A stretch of DNA of 64,000 nt from Pedococcus sp. 5OH_020 (GTDB taxonomy: Bacteria > Actinomycetota > Actinomycetes > Actinomycetales > Dermatophilaceae), in contig NZ_JAPYZV010000001.1 of assembly GCF_027812955.1 (NCBI RefSeq), positions 423,769-487,768 on the forward strand. Direction: 5' to 3'. Within the stretch, counting starts at the first letter, position 1. The number at the start of each line of letters is the position of its first letter. Made by a program: the position numbers and the translations under genes. Positions 52,118 to 59,774 of this stretch are shown piece after piece. The notes beneath the pieces were generated by a model. The model was not told where the DNA came from. It ran no database searches and saw only the letters and a list, made by a program, of their open reading frames with translations.

Positions 52118-53308
52118 GTGCGTATCGCCGTCGTCAACAACTTCTTCCCACCCCGCGTAGGCGGTAGCTCGCACCTCTCCGACTCCCTGGCACGGGGGTA
52201 TGCCGCTGCGGGCCACCAGGTGCTCGTGCTCACCGCGGCGTACGAGGAGGCGCCTGAGGTGGAGGAGCGGGACGGTCTGCGGATCGTGCGCCTCCCCGCC
52301 GCGACGATCCCCAAGAGCCGACTCTCCGTCAGCTTCGACATCGCCTTCACCTTGCGGCGCGGGGCGTACCGCAACGTCGCGGCCGCTCTCGAGGAGTTCG
52401 CCCCCGACGCGATCCACCAGCACGGCCAGTTCTTCGACCTCACCTGGCTGACCGGCCTGTGGGCTCGACGCCACAAGGTCCCGACCCTCCTGTCCGTCCA
52501 TACCCGGCTGGAGAACCCCGTCGCCGCCTACCACGGCGTCTTCCGCGGCCTCGACGCCGGCCTCGTGCGTCCCGTCCTGCGCGCCTACCGGCCGCGCCTG
52601 GTCGTCATGGACGTCCAGATGGAGGAGTACATCACGAGCCGGTACGCCGGCGCGTACTCCGGGCTCGAGTACATCCCGGTGGGGGTCGACGCGGAGTGGG
52701 TCAGGGGCGGCGAAGGCAAGCACATCCGGGAGCGTCACGACCTCCTCGACAACCCCATCATCCTGAGCCTGGGCCACGTGATCCCGCTCCGTGACCGGGT
52801 CACCCTCGTGGAGGCGATGCCTGAGGTGCTGCGGCGTCACCCGCATGCCCGTCTGGTCATCGTCGGAAGGGTCTACTACGACGTCTGCCTGGAGCGAGCC
52901 CGTGAGCTGGGGGTCGGCCATGCGGTCCTGGCTATCGGCGCCGTGTCCAAGGCCGAGGTTCCCGACTATCTCGCCGCGGCGGATGTCGAGACCCACGACC
53001 TGCAGGGCTACGGCCTGGGGACCGCGAGCCTGGAAAGCATGGCGGCTTCGGTGCCGACCGTCGTCGCGGTCCGTGAGGACAACTTCCCGGGCATCGAGCT
53101 GCACAGTGGCGAGAACGTCGTACTGACGCCCGTAGGGGACCCGAAGGCGCTTGGGCAGACGTTGGGTGACCTCCTCGACGACCCCGCGTGGCGCGAGCGC
53201 CTGGGCAAGGCAGAGCGCGAGCTGGTCGAGGCGCGGTTCTCGATGCAGACGGTGCTCCGCCAGCACCTCGACGTCCTCGCGGCCATGGCGGGTCGCTCGC
53301 GCGCCTGA
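52118..53308 (+). CDS. Family 4 glycosyltransferase
   Basis: 396 residues, GT-B fold. The N-domain begins RIAVVNNFFPPRVGGSSHLSD, with HQHGQFFD. The C-domain has YIPVGVDAEWV, ILSLGHVIPLRDRVTLVEAMP and RLVIVGRVYYD. A late acidic segment GYGLGTASLESMAASVPTV has GLGTASLE in place of the usual EGFGLxxxE donor-binding block. GTG 52118 is three bases after the acyltransferase stop. Being the last gene of the sugar cassette, it probably adds the amino sugar to the polymer or lipid carrier. Retaining mechanism is family knowledge. Confidence 0.92.
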   Translation: MRIAVVNNFFPPRVGGSSHLSDSLARGYAAAGHQVLVLTAAYEEAPEVEERDGLRIVRLPAATIPKSRLSVSFDIAFTLRRGAYRNVAAALEEFAPDAIHQHGQFFDLTWLTGLWARRHKVPTLLSVHTRLENPVAAYHGVFRGLDAGLVRPVLRAYRPRLVVMDVQMEEYITSRYAGAYSGLEYIPVGVDAEWVRGGEGKHIRERHDLLDNPIILSLGHVIPLRDRVTLVEAMPEVLRRHPHARLVIVGRVYYDVCLERARELGVGHAVLAIGAVSKAEVPDYLAAADVETHDLQGYGLGTASLESMAASVPTVVAVREDNFPGIELHSGENVVLTPVGDPKALGQTLGDLLDDPAWRERLGKAERELVEARFSMQTVLRQHLDVLAAMAGRSRA

Positions 53309-53325
53309 CGACCCTGCCGGCCCCC

Positions 53326-55338
53326 TCAGCGGCCCGTGCCGCAGAGGTGGTCCACGGCGTAGACCTTGAGTGGTCCGTCCGCATGCGCGAGCCGTAGGTA
53401 AGGGGACTCGTCCGCCAGGCGCTGCGGGCGGTACGTGCGGTGGCCGCCGGGCATGTGCAGGTCGCTGACGACGAGCCAGCGCACGTCGAACCGGTCCAGC
53501 AGGCAGGTCCCGTTCCTCCTCTTGGTCCACGCGAGCGCGTTCCACACCCGCGTCCGGTCGGTCCAGTCGGGGTTGCTCGCAGGGTCGAGCGGCACCATGC
53601 CCCGCAGGACCGGAAGGTCACTGTCGGCGTTGAGCCACGTGACGAAGTCGCGGTGCACGTCGTCGGCGACCACCCCGCCGCCGTGGGCTCGCAGCCAGCT
53701 CCCGACGCGCTGGTAGGCCGGGCCGGCCGGCAGGGAGCGACCGGCGAGGCGTGTCTGGGCCTGCCACGTGTCGGGGACACAGGCCACCAGACCGGCGATC
53801 GCCGTCGTGACGACCAGCGGGGCGACCCACGATCGGATGCGCGCCCGCGAGAGCCGGGGGATGCGCCGCAGAACCATCCAGGCGCCGATGCCGGCGGCGA
53901 CCCAGCCGGCAAGGCAGAGCACGCCAGGTGCCGCGACATTGGACCACAGTGGCCGTCGGGGGTCGCCGTAGAAGAGCGCGCCCACCGCATTGCGCAGCGG
54001 TCCTGTTCCGGTGTCGATGGTCACAGCGAGGACCAGCGTCAGCAGCTGAGCCACGGCGAACGGGCGCGCCCAGACCAGGCGCGGGCTCGCGAAGCAGAGG
54101 AACAGACCGGCGACCCATCCGAGCGTGACGAGCAAGGACACGACCGCACCGAAGCCCGCGACGGTCGTGAGCGTGGTCTCCGCTCCGGGGACGGGCCGGG
54201 CCACGACCGTCGCCAGATACTGGCCCGGACTGAAGACCCACTCGGCCAGCGAGGACCAGACCTGCCCTGGATGCCTCGGCGGGGAGACCCCTCGCTCTCC
54301 TCGGGCGGCGAGCAGCCCCGGGCCCTGGGGAAAGAGGACGAGAAGCGCACCGAGCCCGATGCCGAGCACCCGCAGCACCCAGGTCCGCAGGCTTTGCCGT
54401 GGTGGCCGTGCGACGAGCAGCCCCAGAGCGACCATCGCCGCGCCGATGAGGTCGTAGGTGTGGGCCAGGGCCACGCCGGCGACCCCCACTGCGGCGACCG
54501 CTGACAGCGCCCGGGCCGCCGGGCTGCGGATTGCCAGCCACAGCAGCAGAGCGGCGGACGACGCCAGCGCGGCGCCGAGGAGGATGGTGATGCGCCCGGT
54601 GACGAGGCTCGGCCACATCGGCCCGACCAGCGAAGGCAGGAACGCGGCGCACGCGGCCAGGACGCTGCCTCCCCGACAGATCCGGACGATGGCGAAGACG
54701 CCGATGGCTCCCGTGACGGGCATGATGACCATCGTGGTGGCGAGCATGACGGTGGACAGGCGTAGCCCGGTCAGCTCGACGGCCTGGGCCCACACGACAT
54801 GAGGAGCCAGCGGGTAGAAGGTGCAGGCCGGCGCGGGCAGGACGCTCCCCGTGACACAGACATCGCTGGGAGAGGCGCTGCCGGTGTCGATGATGCGTCG
54901 TGCCATGAAGGCGTGGTTCATAGAGTCCCAGCCGGGCGGTGACCCGAGCCTTCCCAGCACGAGCCAGGACACCGTGAGAGTGGCTGTCACCGACGCAGCC
55001 AGCGCGATGATGTCCCGGCGATGGGCACGCAACCGGTTGCCGATCGTCAGCGACCGCACGGCAGCACCGGGCGCTCGGCCCGCGGCTCCTGCGATCACGC
55101 GTGCGGACACCGCGAGAGCGGCGAGACCCACCTCGGCAGTCAGGACCCCCAGAGGGGGCCACGTGCGCCCGAGCAGGGTCGACCAGCCCACGGCCCCGCC
55201 CACGAGCCCATAGGTGACGGACGGCGAGGCGGCGACGGCGACGCGGCGCAGCCGCGAGTGCCGCGGCGTGGCGGCCAGCGCGACGATCCCTCCCGGACCG
55301 AACGCCAGCACGAGCAGGACCAGACTCCCCCAGAGCAC
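53326..55338 (-). CDS. Polytopic membrane protein, GT-C-like (DUF6541 type), paralogue 2
   Basis: 670 residues with ~13 transmembrane helices and an extracytoplasmic C-terminal domain. The loop motif reads GSPPGWDSMNHAFMARRIIDT, then DVCVTGSVLPAPACTFYPLA and HVVWAQAVELTG. These are nearly the same residues as in paralogue 3 (59774-61873). The conserved Asp and the Cys pair in the loop are candidate functional sites. GTG 55338 was chosen over the far upstream frame start because GGAAGAGG lies nine to ten bases upstream and hydrophobicity begins there. Probably a wall-sugar transferase or transporter acting on polyprenyl-linked sugars. Confidence 0.78.
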   Translation of the reverse strand: MLWGSLVLLVLAFGPGGIVALAATPRHSRLRRVAVAASPSVTYGLVGGAVGWSTLLGRTWPPLGVLTAEVGLAALAVSARVIAGAAGRAPGAAVRSLTIGNRLRAHRRDIIALAASVTATLTVSWLVLGRLGSPPGWDSMNHAFMARRIIDTGSASPSDVCVTGSVLPAPACTFYPLAPHVVWAQAVELTGLRLSTVMLATTMVIMPVTGAIGVFAIVRICRGGSVLAACAAFLPSLVGPMWPSLVTGRITILLGAALASSAALLLWLAIRSPAARALSAVAAVGVAGVALAHTYDLIGAAMVALGLLVARPPRQSLRTWVLRVLGIGLGALLVLFPQGPGLLAARGERGVSPPRHPGQVWSSLAEWVFSPGQYLATVVARPVPGAETTLTTVAGFGAVVSLLVTLGWVAGLFLCFASPRLVWARPFAVAQLLTLVLAVTIDTGTGPLRNAVGALFYGDPRRPLWSNVAAPGVLCLAGWVAAGIGAWMVLRRIPRLSRARIRSWVAPLVVTTAIAGLVACVPDTWQAQTRLAGRSLPAGPAYQRVGSWLRAHGGGVVADDVHRDFVTWLNADSDLPVLRGMVPLDPASNPDWTDRTRVWNALAWTKRRNGTCLLDRFDVRWLVVSDLHMPGGHRTYRPQRLADESPYLRLAHADGPLKVYAVDHLCGTGR

Positions 55339-55408
55339 CTGGCGCGGACCTCTTCCTACGCCGTGTCTTGCTTGCGCGACGCCGTGATGCGGTCGGTCCC
55401 TGGCGTCG

Positions 55409-56383
55409 TCACGCTCTGGCCGTTGCCCGGGCTCTGTCGCGAACCGTCTCGACGACCCGATGGGCCGGGAGGATCCCCTCTCGCTCCTCGGCGGCGTCGA
55501 CCTCGCCCCGGGCCAGGGCCACGAAGCGGTCGAGCTGAGCTGCCAGTGGCTCGCGGTTGGTGACCAGCTGGGGGATCTCGATGATCGTCTGCTGTTTGTA
55601 GGACAGACCGTCCTCGGTGTTCTCGCCCAGCACATGGCGGTAGATCGTCACGGCGTTGCGCAGCATGTCGATCTCGATGAGCCGTTCGAGCTCGCTCACC
55701 ACGAAGCCCCGGACCTTGCGCTGGCTCATCCGGCTGGCCGAGATGTTGGCCACCGCGTTGTTCTTGTCGAACGACAACATGGTCTCCGCCACGTCCTCGG
55801 AGCCCTCGGCAGACTCAGGGTGCAAGTAGCCCAGCGACCCTTCGACGGTGGTCGGCTCGGCACCCATCATGCGGATGACGATGTCCACGTCGTGGATCAG
55901 GAGGTCGGAAGCCACGCCGGTCCGGATCCGTGCCACATAGGGCGAGTGGCGCTGGGCGGTGATGTGCAACGGCTCTCCGAGCACCTGCATGGCAGTCACG
56001 ATGCCGGGGTTGTAGCGCTCGAGGAGCCCGCACATGAGGGGTGTGTCCGACTTCGCCGCACGGAGGACGAGGTCCTCGCTGTGTGCGAGGGAGTCCGCCA
56101 GCGGCTTCTCCATCAGCAGGGGCAGACCGCGGTCGAGCACCTGCAGGCCGAGCAGGTGGTGGACCTCGGTAGCGGCAGCCACGACGACGGCGTCGACGTC
56201 CCCCAGGCCGTCCAGGTCGGCTGCCCAGGTGGCTCCGAAGCGGTCGGCCACCGCTTTGCCGGCGTCCGGGCTGGCGTCGACCACCGTGGTGAGGACCGTC
56301 GCCTCGTGGCCGCTGATCACGCGGGCGTGAAGCGAGCCCATGGACCCCGCTCCCACCAGGGCGACACGGAGGGGGGCAGCCAT
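55409..56383 (-). CDS. Gfo/Idh/MocA family NAD(P)-dependent oxidoreductase
   Basis: 324 residues. Rossmann RVALVGAGSMGSLHARVIS at the start, VVVAAATEVHH, and the family EKP site LLMEKPLADS; then GLLERYNPGI and GVASDLLIHDVDIVIRMMG. Members such as WlbA oxidise the C3 of a UDP-sugar, which an aminotransferase of the DegT kind then aminates. That would link it to the aminotransferase at 49484 and the acetyltransferases in this window. AAGGAGA precedes ATG 56383. It is transcribed away from a small coupled gene. Confidence 0.88.
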   Translation of the reverse strand: MAAPLRVALVGAGSMGSLHARVISGHEATVLTTVVDASPDAGKAVADRFGATWAADLDGLGDVDAVVVAAATEVHHLLGLQVLDRGLPLLMEKPLADSLAHSEDLVLRAAKSDTPLMCGLLERYNPGIVTAMQVLGEPLHITAQRHSPYVARIRTGVASDLLIHDVDIVIRMMGAEPTTVEGSLGYLHPESAEGSEDVAETMLSFDKNNAVANISASRMSQRKVRGFVVSELERLIEIDMLRNAVTIYRHVLGENTEDGLSYKQQTIIEIPQLVTNREPLAAQLDRFVALARGEVDAAEEREGILPAHRVVETVRDRARATARA

Positions 56384-56460
56384 GAGGAATCTCCTTGCTC
56401 GGTGGAAGCCGCGCCGGCGGCGTCGAGGTCAGGCACCGACATACCACGGAGTGGGGTCGG

Positions 56461-56481
56461 AGCATCGTCGATGCTACCGTC
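56461..56481. promoter_or_regulatory. Palindrome and left arm of inverted repeat in divergent region
   Basis: AGCATCGTCGATGCT (56461-56475) is a perfect palindrome around one central base. It overlaps CGATGCTACCGTC (56469-56481), whose exact reverse complement is at 56588-56600, inside the downstream small gene. Possible operator pair. Confidence 0.5.
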
Positions 56482-56537
56482 ACGGATTGCGGATCCCAGC
56501 ATGGCCGTTGGCCGTGCCGCGCACCTGAGAGGACCCT

Positions 56538-56753
56538 GTGGACACGACGCCCCGAGCACCCTCGCCTTCTCGAAGGTCCGGCCCGGCGACGGTAGCATCG
56601 TCCCTCCCGCGTGGTGCCGCAGTACCGCACGGTCACCCGCGACACGACGACCGGTCCGCGGTCGGGGACGAGGACTACGGCATGAACGAGCACTCCACTG
56701 GTCGCCCACTGCACCCCGGACGCGACTGGTACAGGCCGGAGGTCCCGGCATGA
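56538..56753 (+). CDS. Small hypothetical protein, translationally coupled
   Basis: 71 residues from GTG 56538, preceded by GAGAGGA with five bases spacing. Its stop overlaps the ATG of the next membrane protein as ATGA (56750-56753), in a different frame, which argues that it is real. Sequence: Arg/Pro/His-rich, no hydrophobic segment, with an acidic DEDYGMNEHS patch and HPGRDWYRPEVP near the end. I recognise no family. It could be a leader or regulator of the UPF0104-type protein. Confidence 0.5.
   Translation: MDTTPRAPSPSRRSGPATVASSLPRGAAVPHGHPRHDDRSAVGDEDYGMNEHSTGRPLHPGRDWYRPEVPA
56588..56600. repeat. Right arm of 13-bp inverted repeat
   Basis: GACGGTAGCATCG is the exact reverse complement of 56469-56481; the two are 106 bases apart. 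Confidence 0.6.
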
Positions 56754-57832
56754 CGGCGGCCCTGCGGCGCATCGCCCCGCTGCTGCGTCCCCTGCTGGGT
56801 GTCCTCATCGTCGCGGCCGTCGGGTATGCGGTGGCCTCCCAGTGGTCCGAGGTCCGGGAAGCGATCGCGAACATGGCGTGGCAGAGCGTCACCCTGGCCA
56901 CGGTCGCGGTGCTGCTCGGCACGATCGCAGGGGTGATGTCCTGGCGAGCACTGCTCGCCGAGGAGGGCCACCCGCTGACTGCGGTGGACGCAGGCCGGGT
57001 GTTCCTCGTGGGCCAGCTGGGCAAGTACCTGCCGGGAAGCGTCTGGTCGGTCGTGGTGCAGATGGAGCTGGCGACCCGCCTCGGTGTGCCACGTGCCCGC
57101 ACCTTCACAGCGACGCTCTGCTGGATCGGCTTGTCGCTCTCGAGCGCCCTCACGGTGGGCCTGGTAGGCCTGCCGGTGATCGCCGACGCGAACACGCCAT
57201 GGCTCTGGGTGCTGGTCGCCCTGCTGCCGCTGGCGCTCACCTGCTCGCACCCGAAGGTCCTGACCAGGATCGTCGACGTGATTCTCAAGCTGCTCCGCAA
57301 GCCGCCGCTGCCGCACCAGTTCACCTGGCGGGGCGTCCTGCACGCCTTCGGCTGGTTGCTGGTGACCTGGCTCTGCTACGGCTGCCACCTCTGGCTGCTG
57401 GCGAACTCCCTGGGCGCCCCGGGCCTCATGGGCTTCCTGCGCTGCCTCGGGGGGTTCGCTCTGGCCCTCGGAGCCGGCATCGTCTTCATCGTCGCTCCCT
57501 CGGGCGCGGGTGCTCGTGAGGCTCTCATCGTGGCAGCGCTCGGCGGGGTCATGACCGAAGGCCAGGCACTCGGCGTAGCCGTGGTCTCGCGGATGCTCTT
57601 CACCCTGGTCGACATCCTGCTGGCGGGTCTGGCGGCAGCCTCGGCGTGGCGGTTGCTGCGCAGGACCGCTGCTCCCCCAGGGGCGCCGACCGTGGTGACG
57701 ACCACCACCACGACCACCGTCCGACCCGGCCCGGCCGGCTCGAGCGTCGCCACGCCAGCCGGTTCCGGGAGCGCCGCATCGAAGAGCGCCGGCGCCCCAC
57801 GCGACCTACCGCGGAGGGCGTCCACCTCCTGA
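56750..57832 (+). CDS. UPF0104/LPG synthase-like membrane protein (flippase type)
   Basis: 360 residues, seven or eight transmembrane helices, then a ~45-residue Thr/Pro/Ser-rich cytoplasmic tail that includes a run of seven Thr. VGQLGKYLPGSVWSVV with the GKYxPG motif and FIVAPSGAGAREALIVAAL are typical for the lysylphosphatidylglycerol synthase membrane domain, also used by polysaccharide transport proteins. No catalytic aminoacyl domain is present, so it is a stand-alone membrane module. Transport or transfer of a lipid-linked wall precursor is an inference from its neighbours. ATG 56750 overlaps the small gene upstream. Confidence 0.85.
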   Translation: MTAALRRIAPLLRPLLGVLIVAAVGYAVASQWSEVREAIANMAWQSVTLATVAVLLGTIAGVMSWRALLAEEGHPLTAVDAGRVFLVGQLGKYLPGSVWSVVVQMELATRLGVPRARTFTATLCWIGLSLSSALTVGLVGLPVIADANTPWLWVLVALLPLALTCSHPKVLTRIVDVILKLLRKPPLPHQFTWRGVLHAFGWLLVTWLCYGCHLWLLANSLGAPGLMGFLRCLGGFALALGAGIVFIVAPSGAGAREALIVAALGGVMTEGQALGVAVVSRMLFTLVDILLAGLAAASAWRLLRRTAAPPGAPTVVTTTTTTTVRPGPAGSSVATPAGSGSAASKSAGAPRDLPRRASTS

Positions 57833-57848
57833 AGCGGGCGTCAGGCCG

Positions 57849-57876
57849 GCAGTGGCGCCTTCGGCGATACCACTGC
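57849..57876. terminator. Hairpin between convergent genes
   Basis: GCAGTGG (57849-57855) pairs with CCACTGC (57870-57876). Inside, CGCC (57856-57859) pairs with GGCG (57863-57866) around a TTC loop, leaving a three-base bulge. It lies between the convergent UPF0104 gene and the CDP-glycerol-type transferase gene. Confidence 0.65.
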
Positions 57877-57878
57877 GG

Positions 57879-59774
57879 TCAGGGCCCCTCGGAGCAAGAC
57901 GTGATGGCGTCGAGCGCGGCCTCGAACCGTCGCCCTTCCGGGTCCGCAGGACCGAGCAGCTCCTCGCGGACCTGCGCCCGGCCCCGTTCCGTCGGGTCGT
58001 CGCCGCGAGCCAGGTCCTCCGCCAGCTCGCGCAGCCCCGCGCCACCGGGTCCCAGAACCAGGCCGGACCGGCTGCTGGGGAACCGAGACCGGAACTCAGC
58101 CGTGGGAAGCCCGCCGGGGTTCGCGACGGCGAGGGGACGGTCGAGCGCGAGCCAGTCGGAAAGGACCCCAGACACGTCGCAGACCAGCAGGTCCGCGTCC
58201 CGCAGGACGGTGGCGAGGTCGGGCCAGTCGCCGCCGGCGACGCGGTGCGTCCCGGGGTCGCGCTGAGCCCAGGACGACGCCATGGCCCGCGCCTCGCATC
58301 GGGACCCCCCTCTGATGAGGTCCACGTCGTCGAGACGGTCCGTCGGGTCCCCCCGCCGAGGACGCTGCTCGGCCGGAGCACCGGCTCGCCGCAGCTCGGC
58401 CACGACACGCTCGTGGGCTCGTCGCACACCGCGGTCCCTCGTGCCCGTCAGGGGATGCGGCCGGTAGACCACCCGTACGCCGGGGGTCTGGAGGAGGGCG
58501 CGCACGATAGGCAGGCCGTCAGCTCGCAGGGAGCTGTGGTGGGGGTCGTCGCCCCATCCCTCCCAGGTCGGGGCGTAGACCACCGTCAACCGGCCGTCCT
58601 CCCTCTCCGGCCAGGGCGTCCCGGGGGGCGCAGCCTGAGGCCGGCCCACCTCACGAACCAGGTCCACCACCGCCTGAGTCTGCGGACCGGCGTACCGCTG
58701 TCGCCCTGCAGGCCCGGCGACCCAGATCTCGTCGTACACCTTGACGAACGGGTTGCGGCTGGAGGCCTTGTCCGAGTCCCCGTGGCCGATGAAGGCCGTA
58801 CGCATACCCCCCAGCCTGAGCAGGTGGATGTTCGTCGAGCCGTTGGCGACGAAGAGCGCGGCACGCACCGACCCCAGGTCGAGGTTCGTCAGGACGGTGT
58901 CGGCGGCCGCGCAGACAACGGGGAGGGTGGTGGGTGCCAGCCGGCGCCAGGACTCCCGATGGCGCATCACCACCAGCGTGCGGTGTGCGGAGCGCTCCAT
59001 CACCGGCAGCCACATCTCCAGCTGGTAGAGCGTGCTCGGCGGGCCACCGTGGTACAGCACGACGTCGGGTGCGTGAGCCTTCACGGCGGCCTGGATCGCC
59101 TCTGGCAGGCGGCGGCGTAGCGTGCTGCGGCGCGCGGAGAGTACGGCGAATGCGGCCCAGCCCACGAGCGCTACCGACCCCATCATCGCCACGACAGCGC
59201 CGCCCACCGCGGTCCCACGGGGGAGCGCGCCGGCCAGGACCAGAGCAGCCGCACCGACCAGGGTGACCTGCGCCGGCCAGACCAACCCGCCGGCCCAGCG
59301 CAGCAGGGGCCGCGGCGATCTGGGCAGGTCGAGGCCTTCCAGGGCGAGGTTGCGGCTGAGCAGAGGGCTCTTGCGGAGGTGCGCCACCACCAGCGCCGCC
59401 CCCTCGAGCGCCGCGTAGGCCACCGCCGTGACGAGAGAGCCGGCCAACACCCACGAGCCGGTCGCTGGCGGCGTCCCGGGGATCGTGGTGCTGAGCAGGA
59501 GCAGCGCTCCCGTCATGACCGCCCACCGCCACACCGGCTGCAGGGTGAGCCTCGCCAGGCCCCACGACACGAGTGGGCTTCGCCGGGCGACCCAGCACTC
59601 GCCGACGGCACAGAATGCCAGCGCCACCGCGAACGCGTGGGGCGCGCCCACGACGGCCGACCCGACCAGTACCAGGTAGGCGGCCGCGGTGACGATGGCC
59701 GCGACGACGCCCATCGCGTCCGGCCTTCGTGGCACCGCTCCGGCTGGCACGGGTGAGCGATCCGGAGCCGTCAT
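57879..59774 (-). CDS. CDP-glycerol/ribitol phosphotransferase with membrane N-terminus (TagF/TarL-like)
   Basis: 631 residues. Residues ~20-230 hold about six hydrophobic helices, not present in classical TagB/TagF/TarL. The remainder is a GT-B-like polyol-phosphate polymerase domain: DVVLYHGGPPSTLYQLEMW, AFIGHGDSDKASS, the YDEIWVAG block, VYAPTWEGWG, VVYRPHPLTGTRD and ADLLVCDVSGVLSDWLALD. The GHGDSDK and RPHP His residues are catalytic in the family. It adds glycerol- or ribitol-phosphate units from a CDP donor. With the CDP-ribitol synthase in the same locus, ribitol-phosphate is plausible. Its ATG shares one base with the upstream stop (TGATG). Confidence 0.85.
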   Translation of the reverse strand: MTAPDRSPVPAGAVPRRPDAMGVVAAIVTAAAYLVLVGSAVVGAPHAFAVALAFCAVGECWVARRSPLVSWGLARLTLQPVWRWAVMTGALLLLSTTIPGTPPATGSWVLAGSLVTAVAYAALEGAALVVAHLRKSPLLSRNLALEGLDLPRSPRPLLRWAGGLVWPAQVTLVGAAALVLAGALPRGTAVGGAVVAMMGSVALVGWAAFAVLSARRSTLRRRLPEAIQAAVKAHAPDVVLYHGGPPSTLYQLEMWLPVMERSAHRTLVVMRHRESWRRLAPTTLPVVCAAADTVLTNLDLGSVRAALFVANGSTNIHLLRLGGMRTAFIGHGDSDKASSRNPFVKVYDEIWVAGPAGRQRYAGPQTQAVVDLVREVGRPQAAPPGTPWPEREDGRLTVVYAPTWEGWGDDPHHSSLRADGLPIVRALLQTPGVRVVYRPHPLTGTRDRGVRRAHERVVAELRRAGAPAEQRPRRGDPTDRLDDVDLIRGGSRCEARAMASSWAQRDPGTHRVAGGDWPDLATVLRDADLLVCDVSGVLSDWLALDRPLAVANPGGLPTAEFRSRFPSSRSGLVLGPGGAGLRELAEDLARGDDPTERGRAQVREELLGPADPEGRRFEAALDAITSCSEGP

